A stretch of DNA of 27,500 bases, from assembly GCA_000320545.1 (NCBI GenBank), contig ADNK01000646.1, positions 1 to 27,500 on the forward strand, given 5' to 3'. This DNA is from Bigelowiella natans CCMP2755 (lineage: Eukaryota > Cercozoa > Chlorarachniophyceae). Every line of letters begins with the position of its first letter. The stretch's first letter is position 1. The notes beneath the pieces are model-generated. The model was not told where the DNA came from. It made no database searches and saw only the letters and a program-made list of their open reading frames with translations. Positions 1 through 10,111 of this stretch are shown piece by piece. Position numbers and translations under genes: made by a program.

Positions 1-329
1 AGCTGCCCAACATCATGTGTCTGATACTGTATTCTATCGATACTTTCAGTTTGGCGTAGTTGCTCGCCCTGGGTCGCAAGGCTCGTAATGCCATTACGAC
101 CTTCTTGCTTTCGGCGGCCACGTCCTCGTCGTCCGCATCGTAGAAGTTCTCCAGTCCCTCTGCTGCTGCATCTGCTTTCTTAATCCCGGGTGCTGGTCCC
201 GGCGGTGCCCTGTGGAGGTGTTCCTCCTCCTTCCTTAGCGTCCGTATCGCCCTTCCTTTCCTGTTTCTGCTCGTGCCCTTGCACGGCCTGCGAGCCAAAG
301 TCCTGCTGTTCTTCTAGCTGCTGTGACAT
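1..329 (-). CDS. Unrecognised protein, 5' part, runs off the left edge
   Basis: The ATG at 329-327 opens a glutamine-rich frame (MSQQLEEQQDFGSQ...) that stays open to a TAA at 182-180. A second minus frame is open from about 178 to base 1 and looks coding, with an acidic stretch (ENFYDADDEDVAAES) followed by a basic one (MALRALRPRASNYAKL). A phase-0 intron from 284 (GTGCAAG) to 179 (ATTAAG) would join them as exons 329-285 and 178-1, giving about 74 residues before the edge. The join is inferred. The alternatives are that the first ORF ends at 180, or that a base is missing in the assembly. I see no domain I can name. The neighbouring gene at 1197-3134 is also on the minus strand and upstream. 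Confidence 0.4.
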
Positions 330-1196
330 TGTTAGTCAAATCGTTTCCCGTGTGTGGAAGCCAAAGGTTGTTGCGCGTAAGGTGTTCACAGGCCGAGGCG
401 CTACGTGCACAAGTAGGCAGGGGGGGGGGAAGGCACGTTTGCTTCCTTTTGAAGAGTTGTGTTTATTTTTATTAAAGATTATATTTTTATTAAATCGTGC
501 ACTGCGTAATCATTCGCGAAGCTTTCGCGAATGCCGCCGCACGTGGGGCAGCACACTTCCGGTGTGCTGCCATGAGTCCCGCCGGAACCCACGTGCCCAT
601 GCTGTATTAATATCTACGTTATCTATATTCTATATCCGCGACAACCCCTTTGTTGTCGCACGTGACTTGTGCCCGCGTAGTGGTACGCGCTACATTGTGT
701 TCAAAGATCATGGAGCGTGGACAAGAGACACGTCGTCTGTTTGTGTTTTGTTTTCTCAGCAAAGCGTGCGTTGTGCACACACGTGCGCCGCATTTCATGG
801 CCGCCGCAACAGACGACATAGCATTGGTTGTGGGCGTGTGACCACAGCTAGCTAGACAGGTTCAAAGGTGTCTGGTGCTAGACGTTGCTCACGACTTCTA
901 GACTTGTGAAAGGGTGCCACGCTAGGCATGTGCGTCTGTACTAGTGTTGTTGCGACGCTGTGTGTGCGATGCGTTTGTGTGTTGTGCCAACTTGCGACAG
1001 GGAAATGTTTTCGCACACGTTCCAGGCATTTCATTGCGCGGGCGAGATGGTTGACGACATCATTCCACAAAGGCAATCCAATGCGGCCACAACATGCACG
1101 TGCACATCTTGACATACATGGGCACTCAAGCACTGTTGCAGATGAGACATGCTAGCATGCAATCAGATGAATTGAGACTCGCCATGAATTTAGCTT
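330..1196. other. Intergenic spacer with clustered hairpins
   Basis: These 867 bases lie between the start of the left-edge gene and the stop of the 1197-3134 gene, both on the minus strand. ORFs here have no recognisable content. The stretch is CpG- and GTGTG-rich, with three perfect inverted repeats between 512 and 659 and an AT-rich patch near 460-500. The promoter of the left-edge gene should lie here. Confidence 0.5.
512..659. repeat. Cluster of perfect inverted repeats
   Basis: Three hairpin-capable repeats are seen directly. The first has 9-bp arms at 512-520 and 524-532 (ATTCGCGAA / TTCGCGAAT) around a 3-nt loop. The second has 10-bp arms at 547-556 and 562-571 (GGCAGCACAC / GTGTGCTGCC), nested inside a wider GCACGTGGG (539-547) and CCCACGTGC (588-596) pair. 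The third has 8-bp arms at 638-645 and 652-659 (GCGACAAC / GTTGTCGC). The role is unknown; a structured 5' leader, a protein-binding cluster or a decayed foldback element are all possible. Confidence 0.6.
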
Positions 1197-3134
1197 TCAA
1201 AGTGTGTTTCCAAATTTCAGCGTCACCTTCTTCTTCACCATGACACCTTTCTTCCCCACCAAAAACTTCAGCAATTTCGTCAACGCCTCAATGACTGTCT
1301 TCTCCTTCGGATAAATGCAAGGTGCAATCCTGTAAAGCATTTCAAGAAACTCTGGCCATTGCATCTCACTGTCTTCAGACATGAGCTCACCGTTAAATTG
1401 GGGTTCGATAGGCATGCAGTATGCCTTGTACGCTTCCCTGCGCTTCAACTCCGAGCCCTTTCCAAATAGCTCAATATCTTTAAGCCATGATGTGTATTCG
1501 TCTATGCTCATTGATGCTGTGGCAACGTCATCCTTTCGATCTTCCTCTGGCTTCATTCCTTCGTCTAGCATGGCAATTGGTAGAAAACATTTAGTGAAGA
1601 GTGACCTAAGAAATGGGTTGAAAGCGCGCTTAACTTCGAGCGTGTCCATTTCTCGGCGGAGACGAATAAACCCCTCCAGCAAACTCTTCTGCTTTGGCAA
1701 AATATGTTCCTCTATCAACCGTTTGAATCCCTCTCCTACTCCAATTTTGCGCCATTTTACCAAAGAAATTCTCACCAGAGCCTCGAGAAATTCAGACCGT
1801 ATGAACTGATTGCTCGGGTTGTCAGGGTCGCTTGAAATTTGCATTCCGCGCTTTAAATCTACGCCATCTAATTCTTCGTCGGAACCATAATCTTCATCGA
1901 CATTCACCCGAACAAAAATCTGTGAGACATTGGAAACTGTGAATTTCTTTGTGTATATCTTCAATTTCGCAATTAGGAGAGAGAATGTGCTCTGGTCCAT
2001 AAATGATATAGGAATCTTGAGGCAGGAATATGCCCTAAATATTTGCTGCAGGTCATTCCAATACTGGTAAAGTATCGTTTTCACATCTTTTCTGTCACTT
2101 GCTTGGGGAACGACATCGTTCAGTTGTATTTCTCGCCAATCGCGAGCAAATAAACTTTCAAATTCGTCGCCGGTGGGTACCCGAGGAATCTCATACTCCC
2201 AGAATATTTCTTCTTCTTTCTTTTTTGGTTTTTCTGTTGGCGTCCAACCATTGAAAGTATCCCACGGGTCTACTTCGATATCTGGGGCAACGAAGGAATC
2301 GGCAACATGTATCTCGTTCATTCGTTGTGGAGTGCCTTTTGCCCCGGTTGCAAATATTACATCGTAAATTGAGCTGACTTCCACAATTCCCTCGCCCACA
2401 AAGTAAAACCGAAGAGGAGAATATGGGGGTACTTTCAATCGGGCTGCCATCTTCCGACCTTTACGGACAAGGCTTAGGGACTCACTATATCCATTTACAT
2501 TAGTGAACATCCTGACAGCCTTAGCAGCCGCAACTTTCCCGTCATATATAATTGTGAAATCAATCCAATCATCTCGAGGCGTATTAGCTATAACTTGCCA
2601 CATGCTTCGAATATCATCCCCATTATGTCGTTTTAGCGTTACAACCACTCCTTTTTCTTGCACTTTCTCCAAATACTTAGATATCTTCCAATCAGGTTGG
2701 AGTATTTTTTTGGTTTCCCTGTCACGGGTCTCAAGAACCTCCAGTTCGTCGATTTTGAACTTGAAGCGCATATACGTGACGTATTTGAGCTTAGCTACAT
2801 TCGAAACCCACTTGAAGTCCTCGTCGGTCGAAGATAGTCGTAACTTGAACTTGATATCGCGAACCTCAACAGACAACATCCTTGCCTGTCCCGCAGTCCT
2901 CACTTGAGGAGCTGAGAGCTTAGGTCTTCGTCCCGATATAGACATCGACAAGAAGCTCTGGCCGAATCTGCAAGGAGCCAGCCTATTCGGCGGCAATCTC
3001 GTCCCAGGTGTGCCGATTTGCCTCTTGGTCCTGGAAGATTTTTGGGCGCCCTGCCTTTTGCTTTTACGATTGCCATTGCCGCCAACCCCCGATCCCTGGA
3101 TGGATAGGCGAGATTTGGACTGTAAACTTCGCAT
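1197..3134 (-). CDS. Conserved-type protein of unknown function, intronless
   Basis: A single uninterrupted frame encodes 645 residues, from the ATG at 3134-3132 to a stop at 1197. Residues 1-80 are basic and low in complexity (RKSKRQ, KSSRTKRQ), which could be a nuclear signal or a disordered or targeting tail. The body is mixed alpha/beta in character. An acidic patch (NVDEDYGSDEELDGVD) sits near residue 420, followed by an SDPDNPSNQFIRSEFLEAL segment and helical C-terminal repeats. The SEFLEALVRI pattern reminds me of large uncharacterised proteins of flagellated protists, but that is recollection, not proof. I see no signal peptide, membrane segment or catalytic motif. It is the only intron-free gene here, between neighbours with many introns. 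It diverges from the SDR gene across a 577-base spacer. Confidence 0.85.
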   Translation of the reverse strand: MRSLQSKSRLSIQGSGVGGNGNRKSKRQGAQKSSRTKRQIGTPGTRLPPNRLAPCRFGQSFLSMSISGRRPKLSAPQVRTAGQARMLSVEVRDIKFKLRLSSTDEDFKWVSNVAKLKYVTYMRFKFKIDELEVLETRDRETKKILQPDWKISKYLEKVQEKGVVVTLKRHNGDDIRSMWQVIANTPRDDWIDFTIIYDGKVAAAKAVRMFTNVNGYSESLSLVRKGRKMAARLKVPPYSPLRFYFVGEGIVEVSSIYDVIFATGAKGTPQRMNEIHVADSFVAPDIEVDPWDTFNGWTPTEKPKKKEEEIFWEYEIPRVPTGDEFESLFARDWREIQLNDVVPQASDRKDVKTILYQYWNDLQQIFRAYSCLKIPISFMDQSTFSLLIAKLKIYTKKFTVSNVSQIFVRVNVDEDYGSDEELDGVDLKRGMQISSDPDNPSNQFIRSEFLEALVRISLVKWRKIGVGEGFKRLIEEHILPKQKSLLEGFIRLRREMDTLEVKRAFNPFLRSLFTKCFLPIAMLDEGMKPEEDRKDDVATASMSIDEYTSWLKDIELFGKGSELKRREAYKAYCMPIEPQFNGELMSEDSEMQWPEFLEMLYRIAPCIYPKEKTVIEALTKLLKFLVGKKGVMVKKKVTLKFGNTL

Positions 3135-3711
3135 GGCGAAGATGTAGCGTTGCTCCCAGGAGCTTCTCCGAACTTACCCCCGATGAAAAACACGCATCCT
3201 CCTGTTGGCCTGCCGCAATGAGGTCGTTCAGTCAAGTCTGGACCTTGCGCAGGCCGCAATGAACAATGAACAATGGTGTGCGAAACGCAGTGTCTCGAAC
3301 TAGGCTGTTCAGTCAAATCTAGACCTTGCGTTTTCCTACGAGTAGATCCTACATGCGTTACTTATTCCTATGAGTACGACACCCAGGATGCATCACATTT
3401 CAATGCTGCGACATGCTTCAAATGGGCTCTCAAGATGTAAAAGCCATCGACTTTGTAAAGAATGTTTGTGGGATCATATTCTGAACCGAAAACATCGTAA
3501 ACCAGTCCTGAGAAATACTTATGTCCAGAAAAGAGCACGGCTAACCCTCTGCTCTACTGGCCACACAAGGAAGGTGCTTTTAACAGGACCAGAGGATGGG
3601 GGGGGGGGGGGGGGGGATGATGAGTGCTGGATGTTGACCATGGTGGAAATTTGTATTAAAATTTTTCACGAAACAAAACTAAACCGCCACAAACGTTGTT
3701 CCAAGTTGGAA
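3135..3711. promoter_or_regulatory. Divergent promoter region with a 24-bp direct repeat and poly-G run
   Basis: This is the spacer between two divergently transcribed genes, so both promoters should lie here. It holds two 24-bp direct copies at 3226-3249 and 3307-3330 that differ at two positions and start 81 bp apart. A run of 19 G lies at 3598-3616. The frame upstream of the SDR ATG is open back to about 3370 but looks non-coding. No TATA-like element stands out. Confidence 0.45.
3226..3330. repeat. Pair of 24-bp direct repeats, 81 bp period
   Basis: The copies at 3226-3249 and 3307-3330 both read GTTCAGTCAA(G/A)TCT(G/A)GACCTTGCG, with 22 of 24 bases matching. The intervening bases do not repeat. 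They lie between divergent genes and could be transcription-factor sites or the remains of a local duplication. Confidence 0.7.
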
Positions 3712-6457
3712 ATGCCGTCCAAACTCCCCTTCCTCGATCTCCAGGGCAAAGTTGCTATCATAACCGGTATTTTTGGAGACTGGTGTTGATCGTGACGGGT
3801 TTCTTCTAAATCTTCCGACCATATCCGGCTTTCTTTTGGCCTTCTTACAACAACTAGGCGCCAGCAGAGGTATTGGAAGAACGTGCGCCCTTGAACTTGC
3901 AAAGCGAGGCTGTGGGTAAGTACTGTGCAGCGTATGTTAATGCCAGGCTTCATAGCTACTAACTCCCTACGAGCATTAAGACAGATAATCCTGAAATATT
4001 TATTATGTCTAACCCGTAGGGTCGTAATTGCAGCCAAGACAACCGAAGTAAGTAAGAGGAATCGCCATCTATGTACAGACAAACTTGCTGAAACCGTGCT
4101 TTTCTTTTGTGAAAAACAGCCCAAAAAAAATCTCCCCGGCACGATTTTCAGCGTCGCAGATGAAGCGAGGTATGGCCAGGAGGGTGTATACGTGTAACAT
4201 CATGCTGGGTTGGCGGCATTGATTGGATGAAACTTGTATCTCTCTCTCCTCCTAGGGCTTTGGGAGGAAAAGCACTCGCATACAAGCTAGACATACGGTC
4301 AGCTTCATAGAGAATGGCTCTATTCGGTCTGTGCGTAAGTGATTTTGTCTATTTTCTTTCGCCAGGGATGCAAAGCGGTGCGTTGAATGCGTGGAGGCGA
4401 CCTTGGAATACTTCGGAAAGGGGCCAGATATTCTTATCAACAATGCGAGGTTAGTCTTCGGCTCGATCACTTTTTGTCAACACCAATCCTATCACCATTG
4501 CGAATTGCAAATTGTTCAGTTATTGAAATGTAGTTGTGAATGGGCCATGCGCTGTCGTCTCTCTTTGAATGTAGCATACGCTACAAGTATTGATTTCTGT
4601 TATGAACCTCAGCGCACTATGGTGGCAAAAGATTGAGGACACTCCAATCAAAAAGTAGTTGACTATTTTCCATTAAAAAGTTAACCTTTTCCGTCGCTCG
4701 CTTTCCCCATTCATTCAATTGATGACTCTGCCAGATACGACTTAATAACATCTATCAACGTTCGAGGGACTTTCGCCATGACTAAAGTGAGAAGCCGCAA
4801 CAACACACTGCAAAAGCGATTACTCTCGTTCACAGTTTGCTTCACCAGGAGTTAGAAATATTGCATGTTGACCTTTGCCTTAGACACAAGCGCGCCTGAG
4901 CGCGCGCGCACGGTGACATATTGAACACACCTATTGGTGGTTACAACACTTTCCCCTTCACTTTCTAGGCTTGCCTCCCTTACATGGTGAAGCAAGGCTT
5001 TGGTCGCATCATTTGCATGTCGCCCCCCCTTGCTCCCATTGGTTTCAACGGTAAGGCTCGTTTTGCATACTTTCTGATAACCGTCAAGATATACGATTGA
5101 TTGCCAATACTCCTACCGTGTCGATACCTCATTAGTTTATTATTTTTTTAACGAATTGTACTGTAGCTAACTGGTGACCTGTGCCATTCCTCCCCCCCCC
5201 CCCTCCCCACCATATTGTTCCACTTTCCATGCTGGGTCTGGGTGGATGTTTAGGCCGAACAGCCTACAATGTTTCTAAGTTCGGTATGACAATGGTCGCC
5301 CTAGGGGTGGCAGAGGAATACCAGGATCAGGTGCTGCATTCGTAACACATGTTGTTGTCTCCTTTTACGTCGTAGAATTTTAGATGGCGGTGGTCATAAA
5401 ACGGGTACACGATAGATGAAGAAAGAGATGGAAAGGGGCAGGATTACACATTCTCCCTAGTAGCCTAGCATTTGAAGCGCTGTTCGTGCAAAAATATGAG
5501 CATATTTACTCCGACAGAACATAACCGCGCACTCGCTTTGGCCAGCCACCATTATTGAGAGCCTGGCTTCGATCAACTTCAAGCTGGGAGAGAAGGCTAT
5601 GTGGAGGAAACCAGAGTAATGTCTTCCTCTTTAAAAAAGTGATAACTAAGAAAGCAGTGGCAATTGCAGATTATGAATCGCAAAGGATAACCCTTTCGAA
5701 ATTCTTTGCCAGGATCCTTTCCGACTGTGTGATTGGGCTTATTGGAGAAGACAAGAGTTTTACAGGTGAGGGCAAACGCTGGCAAAATGCACATGCACAA
5801 AATGAGAGACACCGCTCAACCAAGACATCGAAAGCGATGAAAGGAATGACTAGTACCAAAATTTCCTCTACTTTTTCATTTTATGCTTGATCTGTTTGCA
5901 AGTGTTGTTGATAGTACTGCCCAGTCGCATCTCAACCATAGTTTCGTATTGGAGCAATGTTTTGTGACTTATTTTTATGAAAAAATAAAATAGGGAAGAT
6001 GCTAATCGATGAGCTGTACCTTCGAAGCCGCGGGTATCCCCTCTCCTCGCACATCCCATTGGCAAACAGAGGCTAATTGAATTATTCTCTTCTTTATTCA
6101 TGGACACCTTCAATTTAGATATAAGGATGAGGACTTTGTGAAGTATCGCTGTGACCCAAACGTGCGAACTTGTTCTTTGTCGTGTTGTCTTGTTGTGGAA
6201 ATCGTAGCAGCGGCTGTGGTTTTATTGAAACCCCTGAGGATGATCAGGGATTGGCGCATGTATGAGTTCATCCTATGTTTGCAGGTGGAACCTCCGAAAT
6301 TGTTAATGCAGGAGACATCTGATGTATGGATCTTTAGAGGGGATGTGAAAAAGGTTCTCCTTTTGCTTACCATATGAAGAATATACATAAGAGCTTGGAT
6401 TTGATTCAGTTGGATGAAGATAAGGAGAAGCTCAAGGAACTCCAATCGAAGCTGTAA
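3712..6457 (+). CDS. Short-chain dehydrogenase, HSDL2-like, peroxisomal
   Basis: Sixteen exons splice to 306 residues: 3712-3766, 3858-3915, 4020-4047, 4120-4169, 4256-4297, 4366-4449, 4613-4654, 4735-4786, 4969-5050, 5254-5330, 5518-5615, 5713-5765, 5994-6033, 6119-6161, 6285-6353 and 6410-6457. All phases agree. Classic SDR motifs are present: nucleotide-binding TGASRGIG (residues 18-25), NNAS (103-106), active-site Ser155 in CMSPP, and YNVSK with Tyr169 and Lys173. LPGTIFSVADE, ALWWQKIEDTP and SLWPAT place it with HSDL2-type SDRs, probable NAD(P)H oxidoreductases of acyl or keto substrates. The sterol-carrier (SCP2) domain that animal HSDL2 carries at its C terminus is absent. The last exon ends in Ser-Lys-Leu, a canonical PTS1 signal, so a peroxisomal site is likely. 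The substrate cannot be inferred. Skipping the last splice would end the protein at 6377 without SKL. Confidence 0.9.
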
Positions 6458-6975
6458 AGGATGTTTAGTTGCTTCTTATTGTGAACTTTATCGATGTTAT
6501 TTTCATTAAAAACTATTACACACCATTAGACTGAACATAGACTGCCATGATGTCCATGTCATCACAACATTCATTATGAATGTGTTCATTACGTAGCAAC
6601 TAGACAAATTACGTATTTGTTACGATTCGTATCGGCAAATACAGATAGTTAATAGTGTCTAGAGTGTGTGCCATCTAGCCATGCCACTCTAGCACTGCTG
6701 ACATGTTTCTGCAGAGTTAAATGGTTTAGCAGCTTTTCAATTTGGCGTATGAACATGCATCTTTCTCCCGCTAAATGAGCCATTGCGAGGTTGTTACGCA
6801 GCTATTAAACACGACACGCGTAAGTCTCATGCCACTGCGATGCAAGCTCAATGAATGGTCTTAAATTACATTAGAACGCGCATAGTTGTGGACATTACAT
6901 GTAGAATTTCATGTGCAAGCTGCAGATCTAAATCATCTAGATTAGACATCCATGGATCATTAAATTATGAGCATG
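6458..6975. other. Convergent 3' spacer
   Basis: This AT-rich sequence lies between the stops of the SDR (+) and kinase (-) genes and must contain both 3' UTRs and polyadenylation sites. I see no coding frame, RNA gene or repeat in it. Confidence 0.5.
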
Positions 6976-9301
6976 TTAGTTCATAATTGACTTGCTTCGT
7001 AAATGTGCCTGGGCAACATTATTCTCAGGATCTGAAGCATTCACTGACGGGAGCGTGGGTGTGGAGGACATTCTTTTTGTCCTGAGTTCCTGGTGACGGC
7101 TATTCGCCATCTTGTGTTCTGATTTTCCCTCATTATTGATACTACCTTCCCTTCTTGGTTTTGGTCTTGAACCAAGAATATCTTTTCGAATGATGTCCTT
7201 CAATTTTTGATTCTCACCTTTCAACATCTCTACTGCATTTTGCGCCATAGTCAGTTCTTGATTTCCCTGTTAGAATCCAATTTTAATTCGATTTCGACTC
7301 ATATTCAAAGTTTCAGTAAGTTTAGGGGAAATTACCTCGATCCAAATCTTATGAAGCTTCTTCACATCAAATATGAGTTGCGCTAAGACCTGGTCATTAC
7401 ACTTTAATATCCATGATCTTGCTTGCTTGATATCCATTGAGGCGAAAGTATTCATCTGAGTGGAAGCAATTTCGACTGATTCTAGAAGAGAGTTATAATT
7501 TGGTGTGAATTAGACTGTTATGAAACCGTCGCAAATTCGGGCCTCGATCTCGGGTCTTCTTCTATCGAATAGTCCCATGCGTTGAAAAGATTCTGCTCTT
7601 CCAGAGACAAGGGATCATTTAATAAACTATTTTGTAGGCTATCGCGGACCCATTTGTCTGCCGTTTTCTCGCTGTTTTCCACAGAAAAGGCTGCTGCCTG
7701 TGGTCTCACTAGGGAGGCTACTTCACCTTCCTCTAATGCTTTCCAATCTATTTCATGGAAGACATTATGCTCCTTCAAGTCCATTGACCCTCTAAAGTTT
7801 GATTCATTATTGTGAGTCAGTTTACTGTTAAAATCATTCAATAAAACAAACTCCCTCGAGTGAAATAAGATACTAGTTTTCAAACCTTTCTCCGCATCCT
7901 AATCGGGTCCTCCAATCAAGACGGAGCAGTTTCGATATCATATCTGCAGCGTTGTTGGACACGTGGGACCCGATATTTGGCCTCCTTTTGTCCACTATGA
8001 CCTTCGGATATAAAATCAATGCACATGAACACTTCATGATGACTTTTGAACTTACTACCTGCAGCTCTTGCTCCCATGTACGGAATTTTCTTCTTTTTTC
8101 TAGCCAAGGACTAGATTTTTTTCCATGAAGCATTGTCCAGAAGCATACACCAGCGCTCCACCTACACATATCATTGTATCTGCGAAAACATAATTTTAAA
8201 TAACAAGAAAAAGGACTCACCAATCTGGAGAGCAAACAGGGAATCCAGTCTCCATGACCAAAATTTCAGGAGACTGAATTTGAAAACAATGAGTGGGTTG
8301 AATGGTTCGATAGCAACATAAATATGTCTCAGTACAAGGTATCCCGACGTTCCGAAGTAAGACTTGCTGTCGAACTGAGTTTGTGAGTAATATCACGATG
8401 AACACTATTCAACCACCACTATTTTTAAGTTTAACCTTCGTAACAGAGCTCGGGAACTTTACAGCACCATTAAAATCAGCTAGTTTCAGATGACCCATTA
8501 TGTCCAAGAGACAATTCGCTTTATTCCGGATATATGACCATTTAGCACATTCAAATGAAAAAATAGAAACATAAAATGGATACCGAGTTTAACATCCATA
8601 TGAACAATTCCGAGGCTGTTATTGCATTTATATTAAAAAAATAAATCGACAAGTTACTGTATCAATTTGAACCTATGAAGGTGCTCCAAAGCCAAAATGA
8701 GCTCAGCAAATAGGAATATTGCGTGCTCTTCACTTAGTCTTGATTCTCGCCGTACAAGTTGGTCAACAGACCCGCCTTCGCAAAGATCAGTAACCAAGTA
8801 CAGGGTACCTGGATCTTGAAATGCATAATGCAGTTGTAGAACAAAAGGTGATTTCAACATTCCCGCCATGATATTGAATTCTGCCATTGTCCCCTCAAGG
8901 GCCTCTCGTTGTAGAACCTTCATTAGTAATATAATCCGTTAGATATCCAATCAATGGCCGGTCATATGGTAAATTATAATGTGCTGGTCTACCTCAGTCT
9001 TGGAGATGCACTAATTAAAACATTTCAAAAATTAATAAGACGTAACCCTTACAAAAACAGCTATGTTTAAACAACCTTTATTGCATATAATTTGTAATCT
9101 TCATCCGTTTGTTTGTGCTTTGGAGACCTAAATCTTCTTTTTCGTGCAGCTAACACGGCTCCGAAAGCTCCTAAAACAAATTTCCTTATTGCAAAGGAAA
9201 GCAATTCATTTCTTAAGTGCAACACTGACACAATGACCTGTTCCGATTCCTTGGACGATCTCCCATTTGTCCAGAGGGCTACGGCTGCTAGCTCCACCCA
9301 T
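6976..9301 (-). CDS. AGC-type serine/threonine kinase, predicted myristoylated
   Basis: Twelve exons splice to 526 residues: 9301-9238, 9170-9076, 9010-8993, 8917-8673, 8615-8584, 8518-8436, 8374-8336, 8273-8221, 8161-7886, 7791-7527, 7455-7336 and 7266-6976. The start MGGASSR fits an N-myristoylation signal, as in STK32/YANK kinases. Kinase elements appear in order: GIGTGAFGAV loop (18-27), AIK Lys53, probable helix-C Glu72, HMDVKLAN loop (146-153), DFN (166-168), GTSGYLSPE (187-195) and SPDWW (207-211). Catalytic Asp148, Lys150, Asn153 and Asp166 are all kept, so it should be active. HMD replaces HRD (non-RD), KLAN replaces KPEN, and DFN replaces DFG, which is also known in YANK kinases. 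ISKLLRLDWRTRLG closes the fold, and an AGC-style tail (HNVFHEIDW, FNAWDY) follows. Roughly the last 140 residues are a basic, polar extension joined by two less certain introns. The substrate is unknown. Confidence 0.88.
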
Positions 9302-10111
9302 TACCGTGAATCGATCTTATGGATACGGAGTCACACTCCCTCCCTCGATCCCCTCAATGAGTTGGAACTCCCTCGCCGTTGAAAACGTCGAATTTGGGGT
9401 TGCGGTTGTCCGTACAATAATGTACAATTGGGTTCGATGAGTAGTGCTGCAGGAGGAATGCAGTGCATTTATTAGTTGTCGCTATAATAAAATATTGTCG
9501 TAGGCTGAAACCCCCTGCTTTCTCGGTCTTCCACTCGTCAGCAGAAACTCGGAAGCCGTGGAATCCGAGATCCGACGATATCTTACGATCCAAAAGTTGC
9601 CAGGCTTGGACCTCGATTTCCATGTAGAATATAGGATTATTTTGCTCTGCGACAAAACAAAAAATGCAAAAATCCTAGTTTCTATTGAGAAGTAGTTCTA
9701 GCGCAAGATCCGAAATCGGAGCAGCGCCCGTACGGTACGGGCGATGCGCATCAAAACTCCTCCCCTAATCCCATCTTCCCGTCACTTATAGTGAATGGGC
9801 GAGATCGAATACCTAGTTATTTGTGCACGTGAAACTATATTTTGATGCTGCTCGTCCCTCTCTGAATCTGATGTTACGAGAACGAAGTGGTTTTTTTTAA
9901 ACTGGTCGATCTCGTTGATTCGAAAATGACAACAATGAGAGTGGGGCTGGGTGCAAGGGATAGCAGACACAGTAGCTTCCAATATTTTTTCTAGAGTCTC
10001 AGTTTTTCTTGACAGAGAATGGTGGAAAACGATGCATACGCCTGCTGATCAAATCTTCAGAATGCGTGTTTACTTCATCTCTTCGCACGATATCAACATC
10101 AGACAAGAACG
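9302..10111. promoter_or_regulatory. Divergent promoter region with 19-bp palindrome
   Basis: This spacer separates the starts of the kinase (-) and the dioxygenase-reductase gene (+). A perfect 19-bp palindrome lies at 9725-9743. An open frame at 9623-9354 (-) of 89 codons has no recognisable content and I do not call it. Otherwise I see nothing specific. Confidence 0.45.
9725..9743. promoter_or_regulatory. Perfect 19-bp palindrome
   Basis: The sequence is CGCCCGTAC, one G, then GTACGGGCG: two 9-bp arms around a single centre base. Such symmetry suits a dimeric DNA-binding protein. It sits about 370 bp upstream of the dioxygenase-reductase ATG and about 420 bp upstream of the kinase ATG. 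Function is inferred from position only. Confidence 0.4.

Noticed and set aside
190-855. Plus-strand 221-codon ORF
   Set aside because: It overlaps the better minus-strand frame at 1-329 and the hairpin cluster, and its composition is Cys- and Arg-rich with no motif.
9354-9623. Minus-strand 89-codon ORF with ATG upstream of the kinase
   Set aside because: It ends in a stop before the kinase ATG, shows no recognisable motif, and the kinase already has a convincing MGG start in its own exon.
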